DNA from: Plasmopara viticola
Taxonomy: Eukaryota > Oomycota > Peronosporomycetes > Peronosporales > Peronosporaceae
Length of the DNA stretch: 64,000 nt
Assembly (NCBI GenBank): GCA_001695595.3
Contig: MBPM02000007.1
Coordinates: 434,001 to 498,000, forward strand
Reading direction: 5' to 3'
Shown here: one piece after another, positions 32,719 to 45,944 of the stretch
Layout of the letters: the number at the start of each line of letters is the position of its first letter
Position numbering within the stretch: the stretch's first letter is position 1
Made by a program: the position numbers and the translations under genes
The notes under the pieces: generated by a model
Told to the model about the DNA's origin: nothing
The model's input: only the letters and a program-made list of their open reading frames with translations
Database searches by the model: none

Positions 32719-35700
32719 ATGATGGACGCGGACGACGAGCCGGCCATGGCGTATTTCTTGCCCGACGGCATCGCGGACGATTCACCCCCCAAGCAGAGGT
32801 GCGTTCCTGTCTCTCGTTACCTCCATCTCTAGTGCTGTGCCACCGTGTCGTGCCCCAGATTGATCAATCGCGTCCTCTTTGTGTATATTTCTATTCCATA
32901 GCCGCAAAAGGGCGAGTTTTGGCCCGATTGGAGGCCGCACTTCCGCTGCCGTCTCTGGTGCGTCGTCGCTCAATGCTTTGCCGGATCCTACTCGGTCCCG
33001 ATCGAGGCTCGAGGTCTCTGGTACTTCTCCTCGTCCGTCGCAGTATCGGCTATCGGATCTTGGAGGGACAATTCATACCCCACGCGGCGCTCGGGGCGTC
33101 AAAGCCTCTGTGGCAGCCACGGCCAGTGCGAGAAACCCACTGAGTCCTTTTGGAGCCGGTAGTCCAGACTCTTTAGCCAATGGAGCTGGACCCATTCGAT
33201 CGCCCACGTCCAGGTTTGGGTTGAAAGCCGAGCCAAGTCCGAGCTATTCAATGGAAAGCGATCGAAACGGGTCGGGACTGTATCCAACGCGAGACGCGCA
33301 GCAGCTGTACCGTGGAGCAGGGACGTCCTTTGGAAAGACGCCAAGGCAAGCGTGGCCCTCGGTGGAGGCGACGGAGCCACGTCGAATTCTTCAGCGTCCA
33401 CCAGGACTCGCGGGGCCTCCTGGAATCAGTGGAATGCACTCGATGGAAGGCAGGCTTTTGCACCAGCATGAACGTGTACCGGATTCTCTGCAGCATTTGT
33501 CGGCTTTGTCTACGTCCAACGCAGGCGCTTCTGCTTTAAATCGAGGCTATTCCCAGGAAGAGGCTCTGAATGCATCGCGTCTCCTTTCTCGAACCATGGG
33601 CGTATACAATAACAGCGCTGAGCGAGCCCAAGCCGTCACGCGAGGCGTGTCGGATCCAGGGTATGCGATGCTCACGACCCAGTCCATTCGAGTTGGTAAG
33701 TACGCGCGGAACCCTATTGACTCAGCAGCAAGCATGGGAGACAATTCATTGACTAGTCCAAGGCAAAAGGACGTGCATTCGACTTTGACAACGCGTCGCA
33801 TTCCAGCAGAGGCTCGAGAGGATATTTTGACGATTGAGAGCCGCTCTGATTTGCGGGCCAAAGCGTTGGAGTTTACGTTGGAGGCAAACAAGACGTTGAT
33901 CCTCGAGTCGTTTACGGCAGCTCGACCATCGACTCCTTTGACTGTCGACAAGTTGGCAGCGTCGTATGAAAGCACCTTTTTTAGCGCTGATCACGGAGAA
34001 GGAAAGTGGCGTGATGCGAGTGCGTCCTCGTCTTCCTTGTACGCTGGGGGCAAGGGTAGACGAGGACGTGCGGACCCAAGAGACAATGCTGAAGCTGGGC
34101 TGACTGCTCCGCCAGGTTTTGACCCACAAGGAAGAGGTCGGGAGATCCATGTGCGCGAATATGGTACAAAAAACCAGTGCGAGGATACGAAGCCTCAAAG
34201 TCGCAGTCCGTTTAAAGGAACCTTTACTCGAGGAAACGACAAGACAGTTTCTCGCCGCCAGATTTATCGTGAGAAGCAAGCAAAGGAACCTGCGGTTGAG
34301 CAATTAGTGTCCAAAGGCTCTTCTCTAATCGCTGCGTCGCCACGTACTGCACAGAGCTCGTTACAGAAAAAAGTTGCGAGCAGTGATGGCCGAATGTCCG
34401 GGGTGGGTCGAAAGAAACACGATACCGCGAAAAGCAATACTTTGTTGCGCCATTCGATTGGAGTGGTTTCGGCGACTCCAAAGCTTGCTATTGAGGATGC
34501 TGATGAAGAGGTTCGTGTCCATGCAAAGCGGTTTAGCGACTTTAATCCAACTTCGACAAGCGACCAAGCGCATGGCACAGCGAGCTCTGCTTCCGAAGAA
34601 GACTTGGACGGCTGTTCAGCACGTGCCAGCGCTTCGCGCGACCCATTAACAGGAACAGAACACGATTCGTTGTCGTCTAGCGACGTACATGAAGACGAGC
34701 AGAGTGTCACGGATGAATCATTTGAAGGGCGCCAAGAGGTTAAAGCTGACTTATCAGAATCGGATGATGGTTTGTCACGTGATGAGAGCTCTATGTTGGA
34801 CGTTGAACAAGCAAGAGCAGTTATCGACCAGGCACATGCGTCATCGATTAAGAAGTCGAAGAAGAAAGCTCTTACCGCATTAGAAAGCAGCCAGTCCGTG
34901 TCTAAGGATGAGGCGGACCCTTCTCATCCAGACCAAGCACGCCACGTTGGAAGAGCTGAAAAGAAGCAAGAGAGTACTAAGGAACACCGCAAAGAGAAGC
35001 TCAAAAAGGACAAAACGGACAAGAAGAAGGGCAGTCGTGGGAAGAAAGACAAGCGCGGATTGGCTGGTAATTTGAAGGTCCCGGATGCTGCTAACGATTC
35101 GGCCGCAGGAGCGCAAGATGATGTTCCCGTCCCGTTCACCTTGGTAGTTGGCCAGGTGCTGTATGATGGAAGCTCGGTCATTGCTTCTATTGGATCGGAT
35201 GCTTTACGGGGCATGTGGCGCTATTGCTGTCCTAGTGGTCGGCTATCATTTACAGGGCTTTCAACTGCCGTCTTTGCTTGTGTGAGGTCGATGCTGGTGG
35301 CAAGCTGTCGTAGAACCATGGTGTTTTCCATGCATGCCGTCTCGTGGTTCATTCGAGTTCATCGGGTCGCTTTTCGCGCGATTTTGATGCATCGCCACAT
35401 TGGATTCTGCTTTGCCTTTCTCTACGGATTTCCATTTCTGGTTCAGTACGTGTTCCCGTGGGCCCCTCCGTGGGCCCCCGTGTGCCTCTGGTACGCCTTT
35501 TTGGTCCAACTCTTTTGCACAAATGGGTCCACGGCCATGGTGACAACCTTCCGAGTTATTCTCCCGCTCGTCTTTTTGATCGAGGGTATCTCGCACCACA
35601 GTTTTCTCTTGGATTTGAACGGTACGTCTCCTTCTCTTCTCGACATAATGGACATAAATAACTGGTATATTGTTGCTTAGGCGCGGAACTCTTGCTAACG

Positions 35701-36173
35701 TCATTTATCATCTCAGCGCTTAAGATCAATAACCTTTGCAGCCCGATATTCTTCTTGTCACTGGCGACCCAGGTTTGTTCTTATGTGGTGTGAACAAGGA
35801 AAGGCTGGAATAACACGCTCATTTGATCGTGGTAGTGTTTACTCGCTGTTTTCTTTGGATCGGAGCTCATTGTCCAGTGGCTCCAGCTCGCTTTGGCACT
35901 TTACTCATTGTACGCCATGGCTGCAACGGAAGATGAATGGGTAAGTTTTTGCTGTGCATCCCATCATTGCAGAAGTGATAATGATTGCTTTTTTGGTTGT
36001 CGCTGCTCGTCCAGTTTGGAATGGGAGATGAGGATGATGAGCTTTCGTCCTTGCATCATTCCATTGCCGACTACAATCGCCATCAAGCGCCTCCAAGTGC
36101 CGCTTCCAATCCAAAAACAAAATCTCTAGACCGTCGGGCCCTTGCCTATATTCGCGGACGCAAATTCCGATAA
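32719..36173 (+). CDS. Orphan protein: long disordered N-terminus, polytopic C-terminus
   Basis: Five exons by eye: 32719-32798, 32902-35621, 35681-35772, 35836-35940 and 36015-36173. Phases agree and the product has 1,051 aa. The start is the first of two adjacent ATGs. Residues 1-770 are rich in Ser, Arg, Gly and Pro, later acidic/serine-rich (about 590-680), with a strongly basic Lys patch at about 715-750. From about residue 770 to 1000 the protein becomes hydrophobic with several probable membrane-spanning or re-entrant helices (LHTPRG-type disorder gives way to runs such as FCFAFLYGFPFLVQYVF). The last ~50 residues are polar again. No domain family was recognised. A membrane protein with a large cytosolic regulatory tail is the simplest reading; a tether or scaffold is possible. 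Confidence 0.6.
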
Positions 36174-37495
36174 GGTAGCATTGTATTGAAAAAATTCTCT
36201 TCTCGAAGTAGTTTTTGTTGCAAATGTTACATTTTCTATCTCGAAAAGCAATATTTTCTATAAATTAAGTGCAGGGAATTTATTATGTTTTAAATCCCAA
36301 AGCACCCAACTGCAATCCAACAAGTATGATAATGCCAGAAAGGCATCCAGCATCGAGCGCTCTTCTTTTGGTGCTGCAGAGAAGATTTCAATGCTCGTGT
36401 CTCTTCCGGACGATCAGTGATGACTATGCAAAAGTAGCGATACCAAAGAAAGTATTGAATTCTCACGCAAATGCTGGCATGAGAATGGTGCACCCTATTG
36501 CGCACGCCGATTCCCAAATAATCGGGGATAGTGAAAAGTGTTTACCAGAAGGTCGATTGACTCTCTGCATACCTTCTCTGCGCAGAGAGGTGTGTGACAC
36601 CATCACATCTATAAGCACGTTGAAGCTTACAATAGGCGGCTACATATGCGGTTCTTTCTGCTGTCAAGCAACTAAAACGCGTCACAGCGTTGATGATTTA
36701 CAAGAAAAGACCATGGTCTAAAGCTCAGGCAGCACAAGCCCTGGTGGCGCTTCTTGTGGGTTCTCAGTTGGCGAAGCTTAAACTTTGCACCTCTGGAGGA
36801 AAGGCTAGCCAGAATCTTTGTATAAGATGGAAGCAGACAAGCGGCCTTGATCACGAATGGTAAATTGCGCGCAGCATTTGTTCTTTTATCTGAGAGGTGA
36901 GGATTAAAGCTAGATACCATTGGTAAATCCACTTTGCCTCTGTGTTCCCTATTCAGGAAAAGTGTGAGAAAAGCTAAAAGCAATGTTTCTTTTGGCAAAC
37001 ATTAAATTCTACAGGCATTCCCAACTTCCGATTTTGCCGACAAGCCAGATGTTTGGAGATGACGTCTCCATCCTTAGAGCGCCAAATTTTGAAGAAGTCA
37101 AGCTAATACTTGTAACCGACAAAGAAAGTTAGGCCTGCCTTCCACTTGACTATCTAAAGCTTATCAGCAATGATGAAAGAGATATTTTAAAGCTCTTCAA
37201 GAAAAGTACAAAACAAACAGACTAGTTCATCTAGAAAGCCACCATTGGTTTGCCCTTTTACCGTGAGCTCATCTACTTTAGTCTAGTCCCAATGGAATCA
37301 AGCGCCGCTACGACGGGCAAAGAAACACGACCCGCTCCTTCGTCTAGCCCACGGGGCTTCAAAGTTTGCGGGCAGAAGACGCGATCTTGAAGCCAAGAAA
37401 GTGCTGGTCAATAATAGAGGCGATACGTCCTACTGAGGATTAACTAGCTCTTAATAACAAGTGTTGAATATAATACAATACGGGTGTTTTGCACA
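36174..37495. other. Gene-poor region
   Basis: A plus-strand frame at 36269-36721 (about 150 codons) is the longest in the stretch, but it has no recognisable motif, starts in AT-rich sequence and is not called as a gene. The remainder shows stops in all frames at short intervals. Confidence 0.3.
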
Positions 37496-37639
37496 TGAAA
37501 CACTTATAGCTGTTACCGCACCAATAGCCAGCTTCCATTGTTCTGACCAACAAGGCGGCTTCGGACGTGAAACACTTATAGCTGTTTTCGAACTAATAGC
37601 TAGCTTCCGTTGTTCTAACCAACAAGGCGGCTTCGGACG
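37496..37639 (+). repeat. Two tandem copies of a 72-bp unit, in frame
   Basis: TGAAACACTTATAGCTGTT...CAACAAGGCGGCTTCGGACG occurs at 37496-37567 and 37568-37639. Seventy-two is a multiple of three and both copies stay open, giving a 24-residue repeat (ETLIAV...CSNQQGGFGR) inside a 63-codon frame at 37461-37652 that starts with TTG. Whether it is translated is unknown. Confidence 0.8.
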
Positions 37640-40600
37640 TTTACACGCCTAAATTAAAATTGTCTTTGAATTTGAGAATGCTGACAGCACAGAAATTCCT
37701 TGTCTTTCATGTTAACAAACATGACCCAACTTCGAGCATGTTATGGCAAGAAAAGCTTTCATTAAAAGGCAAGCAAATCCATAAGCATTGTCCGCCTAAT
37801 CCATCACATCAGGGCTTTGTTTAGTCCTATTTTCAACTCGTTGTGTGTACGGCTCTTCAAGAAAGAAAGCCAAGTAGATTGATATTATGAATGGTGTTGA
37901 AGGTACCATTCTTCTCGACAAGGGTGACATTGCGGCCTTTTTTAAAAGTAAGCTCACCAGCTAGTAAAGCTGCTGAATATAACATTGCCATGGTTCGACA
38001 GATGATCCATCAACTGCAAGTAATAAGGCCAGCAAGCGGGTAACACATGGCTGCTATACCAGTGAGTAAAATAGTGTCACAAAACAATGTCAGTGCGGGC
38101 AAGCGGGGGGCATATGTTTGCAAGATACAGTATGTAGCACAAGTCCACGGGTAGGTTACGAAGCGCCGGTAGCGTAGCTCGACTAGAAGAGAATAAAGAT
38201 GCGATGCGAAATTGATAGCTGGTGGGTAGAGCAGCTACCTGGATACAAAAAAAATTATTGCAAAGATAAGTAAAAGTGCAGCTAGTCGTTATGTCACAAC
38301 AGATATTATCCATTGAAAGACACTGTCAGAGGTGTCTGGCTTTTAAAATCTCAAAGATCTTGAAGCGACATAACTTTTGGCGAAACAAAGAAACAGATAT
38401 ACTTCTGACTTGGCATTTTAAAAGAACTAAAAGTAACAAAAATACATTTTTTTGTATCGACGAACAATTTTTATCTGTCCTTAAAGCAAAGAACGTTGCG
38501 CTTTGACCTAATGATCGCGAAGGGTTTAAAGAATCTCGTTTAGTTATCTGCTTGAAAGGGAGTGAGATGTTGTGGACTTAGGCCTACCATCAGAGGTTTA
38601 TCCGGATTGAGAATGAATGCACGAGGTTGGCCTTAAACTACCACGCTACTAGGCAATGACCGCTGCCTTAAGAGTAATTCGAGCGACTTAGTTTGGCATT
38701 CAAAATTTTCGCATTCGTCTTTGACTTTCTGTGTCCAACAATCTAACAGTATGGACATACTAGCTTTTTCTAAAAATCAGCCGAGGAGTGCAGCGTAATT
38801 TGTGCAGAAACACATGGCAAATTAGGCTTTTCTACACAACAACATGACGTTGTACAGTGCATGATAGGCTAGTTTTTAATCTGAATGAAGGAGTCGGATG
38901 TACGATTCACGACAATAAGTACGCCTGCATGCATGTTGCGGAAAATATTTCTAATGTATCAAACAATTCGACAACGTTTAATTGATTGGTGACACAACGT
39001 TTTTGACCAAAACATTCATTTGTCTAGATATCCATTGACGATACATATGTCCATAGTCGCGCTAAAGATAACCAATTGACTCTGATGGACCATTTGGACC
39101 ACACTAGCTACAAACAAACGCCACTTCAACATCGATAAATGTTTCTTAGAGGCGAAGAAGAATATAAAACTCGAACTTTTGAAATGCAGCCATTGCCGGA
39201 CAAGTCAAAGCCGTTTAGCATGCTTCGATCATGCCATCGATTGCGCGTTTCTCATCTCAATGAAGACAGATATGAGGGAATCATATGACGTGGGTCAAGG
39301 CAGGTTGAAACTGACAAACAAAGTTACTTGACCATGGCAAGAAGTTGTTTGCCATGATATACTTACTGATATACTTCCGAGTGCATCTACCAGGTTCTAC
39401 GACTTTTATTGTCAAACAAGTCCATGCATTGTTGAAAACAGATATGAATACTTTCCGCTTGTCTTCAAAGATCAGCTAGATGGCATTTTTGAAGAGAGAA
39501 GTAGCTTCCGCACTAATCGCAAGCCTGAAATTACGATGCACTTTTCAATACGCGCTCGTGCTAGCCAAAGTATCTGATTGTCCACATGAGCAAAATTCTA
39601 AGCTGAATTGACGACCGGATTTTACCAGACATAAAGAACGGATGCTTATCAAGAGCCTTTAATGTAATGTTTATTGCGGGCACAGTAATCATGGTCAGGT
39701 GATTAGCACTCGTCAATGATCGCAGCTGCACCGCTGTAAGTAGGCGCACTGGCTGATCAATTATAAGGTATATCTGGCAAAGTTAGGCTCTCATACGTAA
39801 GAAAAGGTGGCCAAGCAAGTGAGGCTATGAGAACTTCACCGTCAAATCTAGGGCTCACAAGTCAGATCCTTTAAACTTCCAACCGTATCAATGATCGTTG
39901 GAAGTCAAGAAGCCTCATCTCTGCTTTGGCTTGCCAAAAGTTGATAGTAACACGGACATAGGGGTCATCGAGTGACACCTGAGCAAGTTGATGCATCTGC
40001 AAACGATAACAGCTAGCATAGCTAAGGAGCATACAGCAAGGCTACTTATGATTACAGTACGTAAATAGTATAAAAATCTAGACACAGTCGTATCGAATAG
40101 TTACTTGCAGCCTATTGCTGCATTTTGGCTACCGTTGTTCCAGGTTTGAAATGCCGCTTGCTAGTGCCAGTAGCAAATTATTCTTGAACTGGTCGTAAGA
40201 CGGAACTATCTTAAAATGTGCTTGGACATCAACAGGATCTACATTTTTTCATAGAAATGGGCTATGACTTTCAAAATTTTTGTTGGTATTTCAAAGCACG
40301 ATCGCTTTTTGGGCTAAGTGAAGAAAGTTCGAATGATATTCTCCTCCTAATTCCCTAATCGTGGATGATCTCCCTTACAGAAACATCGATCAGACTTTGC
40401 AAATAGTCGGCATAATTAATAAGGCAAGAGATGCGATGAAAATGACTCGAAGATATCATTACGTGTACGTAAGAGTATTAATACAAAACTTTGTATGAAG
40501 TGGAACGATATATAAATCAAATAATATATAAAAAGAGACGAAATATTGCTGAATACTGAAAAAAAACTTTTATTTCAAAAAAAGAATAAGAAACTTCTCC

Positions 40601-40915
40601 AGAGATACTACGGTTTTAATAACTTTTATATTCAGATGTGACCTGGAGGCCTACGGTATTCCTTATGAATATTGTCCCAAAGCTTGTCGTTGTTTGTAAA
40701 GCATGTACAGGGGGCCACAAGATGGCTTATAGCGCTCATAATCGCCGCCGTATTGATGATAACGTGGCAGTTTAGCATAAAATTGAGCAGCAAATGAGCC
40801 AGCATATCCTTACAAAGATAAGCGACTTTTCAACGTGGCTCAGAGACTTTGCAGAGACACGCACGGCGGTCGAATTGACTTTCGAGCTCAAGGATGGCCA
40901 TACTCTTTGACCTTT
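37640..40915. other. Gene-poor AT-rich region
   Basis: No frame longer than about 80 codons with coding character. A plus-strand segment at about 39165-39330 reads as plausible protein between stops (a copia-gag-like flavour), but no motif confirms it. No gene is supported. Confidence 0.35.
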
Positions 40916-41230
40916 TTTCAAAGACCTTGAGGATATGGAAAAGTCTGGTGAAGCCGCGGCTGACCGCGTGTGCTGACGCACAAGTGCATTTCCAAATGTG
41001 TACTTCAGCCGCACAAAGCTGCTGGTCCTTATAAAATGGTGTCGTAAGCATTAACGGAAAAGTTTTCTTTCGGCGCGAGTTGGCCACTAGTGGTCATAAA
41101 TTTAATCTACGTTGCAAAGGCCTTGACGGCCTGGGGTGCCCTGGTGAAGCCACGACCTCACTGCAAGTGCTAACCCACAAGAGCACTCCCAACCGACCGC
41201 ACAAAGCTGATGATCCTTAGGCGCTTGTAC
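40916..41230. repeat. Diverged ~200-bp tandem duplication
   Basis: AAAGRCCTTGA...CTGGTGAAGCC...TGACC/TCACTGC...CACAAGWGCA-TYCC...CCGCACAAAGCTGMTGRTCCTTA occurs from about 40919 and again from about 41118. GGTGAAGCC starts near 40948 and 41145. A smaller duplication (ACGAGCGYTTCATA) follows at 41366 and 41398. Confidence 0.6.
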
Positions 41231-44200
41231 GGACACCAGTAGAGGCATATTTTCTTAAAAGCTAAAACCTTCGTGTGCAGTGGTGCGGTTATCCCGATTA
41301 ACGGACATCGTAAAAACAATTTGTTCGGCCCCGGCCCAACCGCAAGATTACCGTTGCAATCCAAAACGAGCGCTTCATACGTAGTTTACTAGAAGCAACG
41401 AGCGTTTCATAAGTAATCTACGGTCTTTTGGCCATGTAGATGAGTTGTCTCCAGTCAGCAAACTCTTTTGTAAGCTCACGGACCTAGAATATCTCATTCG
41501 AAGTCGTTAAGGTTCAGTTTGAAATACGATATAGGTTCAGTATATCCCAAAGCAGGGCTCTCCAATGCAATCGCAATGCAAAACCTAAGGGCATTTTTCA
41601 TACCGAATACAAGCTACTCTTGAAGTACGTGCATGGCCGCCGTTAAGATGCGCTAACACAATAACGACCATGGCCTGCATTGACTAAGTAATACCCATCA
41701 GATAGATTCCTTTTTTATCGTCCGATGTATTGTCTAAAGAGTGGGCGAACCGCTCGCGACACGGTAATTTGCGTCGCTACCGGCGACGGACAAGTGGCAT
41801 AGAACGCGCTGGTGTCCACCACCACAAGACTTATCCTGTAGTCGTCTTTGACTTCACCCTCTTCCTCATAATTCTCACTTTTGGTCACTTTGACATCCCA
41901 TTTCTGGTCTTAGCTCTAAGAACCTTTGCACTTTTTGATCGGTATCGGTGAGATTTCGTATGGTAGGTGAGTCGAACGACAGGTTTTACATTTTGGGGTG
42001 AATTTTGGAAATTGAGGCTGTTTTGACAACGTTATTGTCATTTTTATGTTTTTTTTCGCAGCTTTGGCCAATAAAATCTTAGGCAAGTCTCGCTGAACCA
42101 CCCGCGGCGCTTTTCGTCACTTTTTTCGCCCCGAGGAAAAAGTGTCTGCAAACCACCGCACAAAAGAAAAGTAAAGGCGCGCGCTCTTCGCTACGAGACT
42201 TTGTAGGCGCATTTCTTTGCTGCGCGGCTATCTGGCGGGCACTTTTAGGGTCCATTCAACGGCGCTGGCGCAGCCTTTGTTGCAAGCGCAGCCTTTCTTG
42301 TATGTGCAGTCTTTGCTGTGAATTTGTCCATTATTATGATCAAAATCGACTTAAGTAAAAAAGTCATAGAGTGGTAAATGACCGTGAGGATGTGGCGATA
42401 GCGACGCCGTGTCGAGCTGGAGAATATACGCCTTAAACTTATTCTCAACGGCCAAATAAAAATGGCAGAAGACCTTGTGTAGATGCTTATAGTAACGGGT
42501 GTTACTTTTAGTCGAATTTTGTGCTCAAAGCAAGCTCCCTGTTGAAGGGATCTTAAAAAATGATATATCGGAGGAAATTAAAGCAAATATAGTATCACCT
42601 GACTTGCAAAAATATATCTAGAGCATACAGAGTTACATATAGGACTAAAAACATATTTTTTGCAATAAATCAGTCTTAAAGCTGCAACCGATCGCCTATT
42701 CTTCAAAATTAGGTTAGCAAATTGGCGATTCTTGGAAGATCTTATTTTTATTCACGCTTTCTGCTGCGGGATACCGCCACAAACAATGCACGAAATTTTT
42801 CTGCGTGTGTAAGAATAGCTGCATATGCTATAACAAACGCCTACGTCTTACTCCTTCTCATTGTCATCGTTTCGTACGTTCAAAAGCGATAAGGTGCCGT
42901 TGCCCCATGTTTGATTGTAAATTTGCAAGTGATATGATCGACGTTGCTCGCGGAAATTTTTGCCTCGAATGCAAACTTCTCAAGCTCAATACGCTTTATT
43001 ACAAGCGTTCTCCAAATTATAAGCTAGCCTAGGTTCAAGAACTCGTATTTACAAACCAATTCGCCAAGCATACAAATTGGGCGGCAATATGGAGCCTTTG
43101 CGAAAAGGAAAGCTGCTTTTTTATGCATTTCAGGAAGCGGTTACTTGGATGAGGCAAATGTCAGGGCTATCCTAGCGATTATTATCCAGATGAAAGGAGA
43201 ACATCAGCAGTACTTGGTCGTTCAGAATCAAAGTTGCTCTCTCTTTCCTTGCTCTGAGGGTGTTTTCAGCCCTTTCTAGCAAAAAATCTTGCAATCTACT
43301 AAGTGTGCATGGTCACACAGCACCGTGATAGATAGATCATACAGAAATTTCCTAAGAGCAACTGCTTACAAACCTTGGAGGTAAGGGCGTGAATTTGTGC
43401 AATAGACTGTGAAGTATGTACTTAATGATTTTAGAGAGCATCTGCATTTTTTACTCAGCCAATACTCTTTAGTAGCCGCCGGAAAGCGCTGTTGCACTTA
43501 TTATACCACTTAAATGTTCCGAAATTTCATACATGCATCATAAGCTCTGATTCCAATAATGTGCCCGTACAAGCCAGCATTCCTTTATGGCTAGTTCAAA
43601 ACCTGGATCTATGTAAATCCTTTTGCATGCTATCTGTCTCAATACTAGTCAGCAGTATTTTCCATTTCTATGGCAAACAGCGCAGACAGTAATAGATCCG
43701 AACTATCTGACTCCAAGACGTGACACTCAAGACATGCGAATGCCTCTACTTTCATATGAGGCGTATTAAGACGTCACTATGTCCTTCGTTGACTCTCGCC
43801 CCGGCTTTGCCGGACGCTAGTAAACCGTACAGCTTAATTCTACAGCGCTTCTGAATATGCCAGCTGCTGCGCGTCATTGATGAGGACGGGCATTGAGTGC
43901 GTCATCTCGTTTTCGTCTAGAGAGCATTAAGTTGTGAGGCGAACGAACACTGCTCATGATAATGGGTAAATTGCCATGAAATGAGATTATATTGACTTCT
44001 GAGTGCACCTTTAAGACTTAAACTATGTTGTGGCTTACAAAATGCACGCATTCTTCGAAAAATGATGGGCACACTCCATTCAACTCGCCTGATGAAGGCT
44101 TTCTCGATTCTACCGAACTTATCCTGGTGCTGGCTTTCCCACCACCACAGCATACTTTCAACAGAGTGGACAAAGGCTTTGCCAGACCTGCATAGTCATC

Positions 44201-45944
44201 ACTGTACTTAAATAACTATGCCGCGACGACACATGTATTGGTTATTATAGCCTTAAAACTCACTTCGTGGGACCTAACATGGCCTACAGTGCCAACCGAT
44301 TTCCTTTTGAGTGGTTATGGACGTTTTTATTGTAAAAATATGTCGGGGCGAAAGCCCGCAATGTCCAAAACAATCGTGTGACCGAGCATACAAACGTCGC
44401 CGAGGCGTTTGCTAACCCCTGTGACATCACCAACCGCCTTCATAGCATGCGCTAGACAAGCCAACCCCCTCAGGGTTTTATCTTACTTCTCGTTCGAATT
44501 AGTAGTAAACATATATGCCCTGTACAACGTACAGGTATAGTCAAGCAATACAGATAGGTATTTGTGCCGGTCTCGTTGCAATTTGAGCTTATTGTAAGTC
44601 CCAAATAGTCGCCATGGTTCGTTCGGTTTTCAAGTTCAAAAAGTCGGTGACGAGTGCGGAAATTTCAACTTACGTACCAAGCAGTTCTTTGACTCTTTTT
44701 AATGAAGGAGACACCAACGAGATTGTAATACTATCGCGGCTGAGGCCACTGCCTGGTGACACAATGAAGAAGTCTTTGTGCCTAACGCCTCCATCCATCG
44801 GGAGTTTTGATTTTGAGCCGCACCTGAGTTCCTGCATTAAAGAAACTACCGGATTTCAAGATTTTGTCAGAGTCACTGAGCCAAGAGCTCAGCATGTTGA
44901 GTAAATCTGATTGTGGCTATACCTCTTAGTGGGACACGCCTGTTCTGATGCATCGACCAATTGGTTTGTCAACTAATTGTGTGGTAAGGCCTCTTTGTTA
45001 GGCACGAGGTCGTTAGCGACACCCAGAAACCGATTTTGCATCGCGTCCCCATTTCTCTTGATTGGAGCTAATCGATTATCCACCATGAAGCTATGATATT
45101 AGCAATCAAAACGCTATCGTTTGTATCTATCGCTCCCAGTCCCACTGGCAGAAGTTGGTTATCCACTCATGAGCTTCTGCAGCTATTGTCGCAACTACTT
45201 CGGGATCTTTGATACATCCCATATTAATCTTGGCCTATGCTCGCCCTGACTTTCTAATAAAAGATCCGAACGCATAATAGGGATGATACGTTTCCAGACA
45301 AAGCCATGTAGCGTGTAGAGCGGATGGAGCCTATGGCCTTGCCCTTTCAGTGCTTGTACTAACTCAGGCACGGCATTCTTACGAACGATCAATGCATATT
45401 TTCTTGTCAACGACAAGAATTGACCCTGTGCTGTCGAAAGTTTCACTTTCAAAGCTAAGTCCTGCATGCATCTAGAGCTGCTCCATTGACCAGATTTTTT
45501 TCCACTATCCTCTCTCGAAGCGTCTTAATCCTTTTTTGAATGACCACAATCATACGTCGGCGTGCAAACTTTCGCGACGATTGGAGCCTATAAAGATTCA
45601 ACATGGGTTCTCATATTTGCGTGTACAATCAGCAGTCCACCGCAACTCATTTTTTTTTTAAAGATGTCAATTTCTCAGGCTATGGTAATTGTCATTAAGA
45701 AACACTTAGTAGCATACTCCTGCGACCACCATTTCTCTAGCTCAAATAGCGAAGTTTCCAACAACCCTTATATTGGAGGATCTACCGCATCGCTAGAGCA
45801 GTTCACGTGTTTAGTGATTCTGCAGTGACCAGATTCTTCTACGGAGAGGCAGGGCAATTCCCAAATCCAAGAAAGCTTTATAAAATTATAAAAACTTATA
45901 TTTGCGATTTAATTATTGCTATTATTCAGCGCTCCAGCGACCGC
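41231..45944. other. Gene-poor region with scattered short open frames
   Basis: The larger frames are plus 42805-43032 (75 aa), minus 43917-44153 (78 aa), plus 44614-44904 (96 aa) and minus 45195-45467 (90 aa). None has a recognisable domain, signal peptide or good splice context, and I do not call them as genes. A block at about 42105-42240 (CGCGGCGCTTTTCG...GTGTCTGCA) resembles 17180-17225, suggesting a shared dispersed repeat. Confidence 0.35.

Noticed and set aside
35261..35704. Minus-strand 147-aa frame opposite the orphan membrane protein
   Set aside because: Antisense shadow of a spliced plus-strand exon; no own signals.
36269..36721. 150-codon plus-strand frame
   Set aside because: No motif, splice context or homology recognisable; kept only as an open frame in the regional note.
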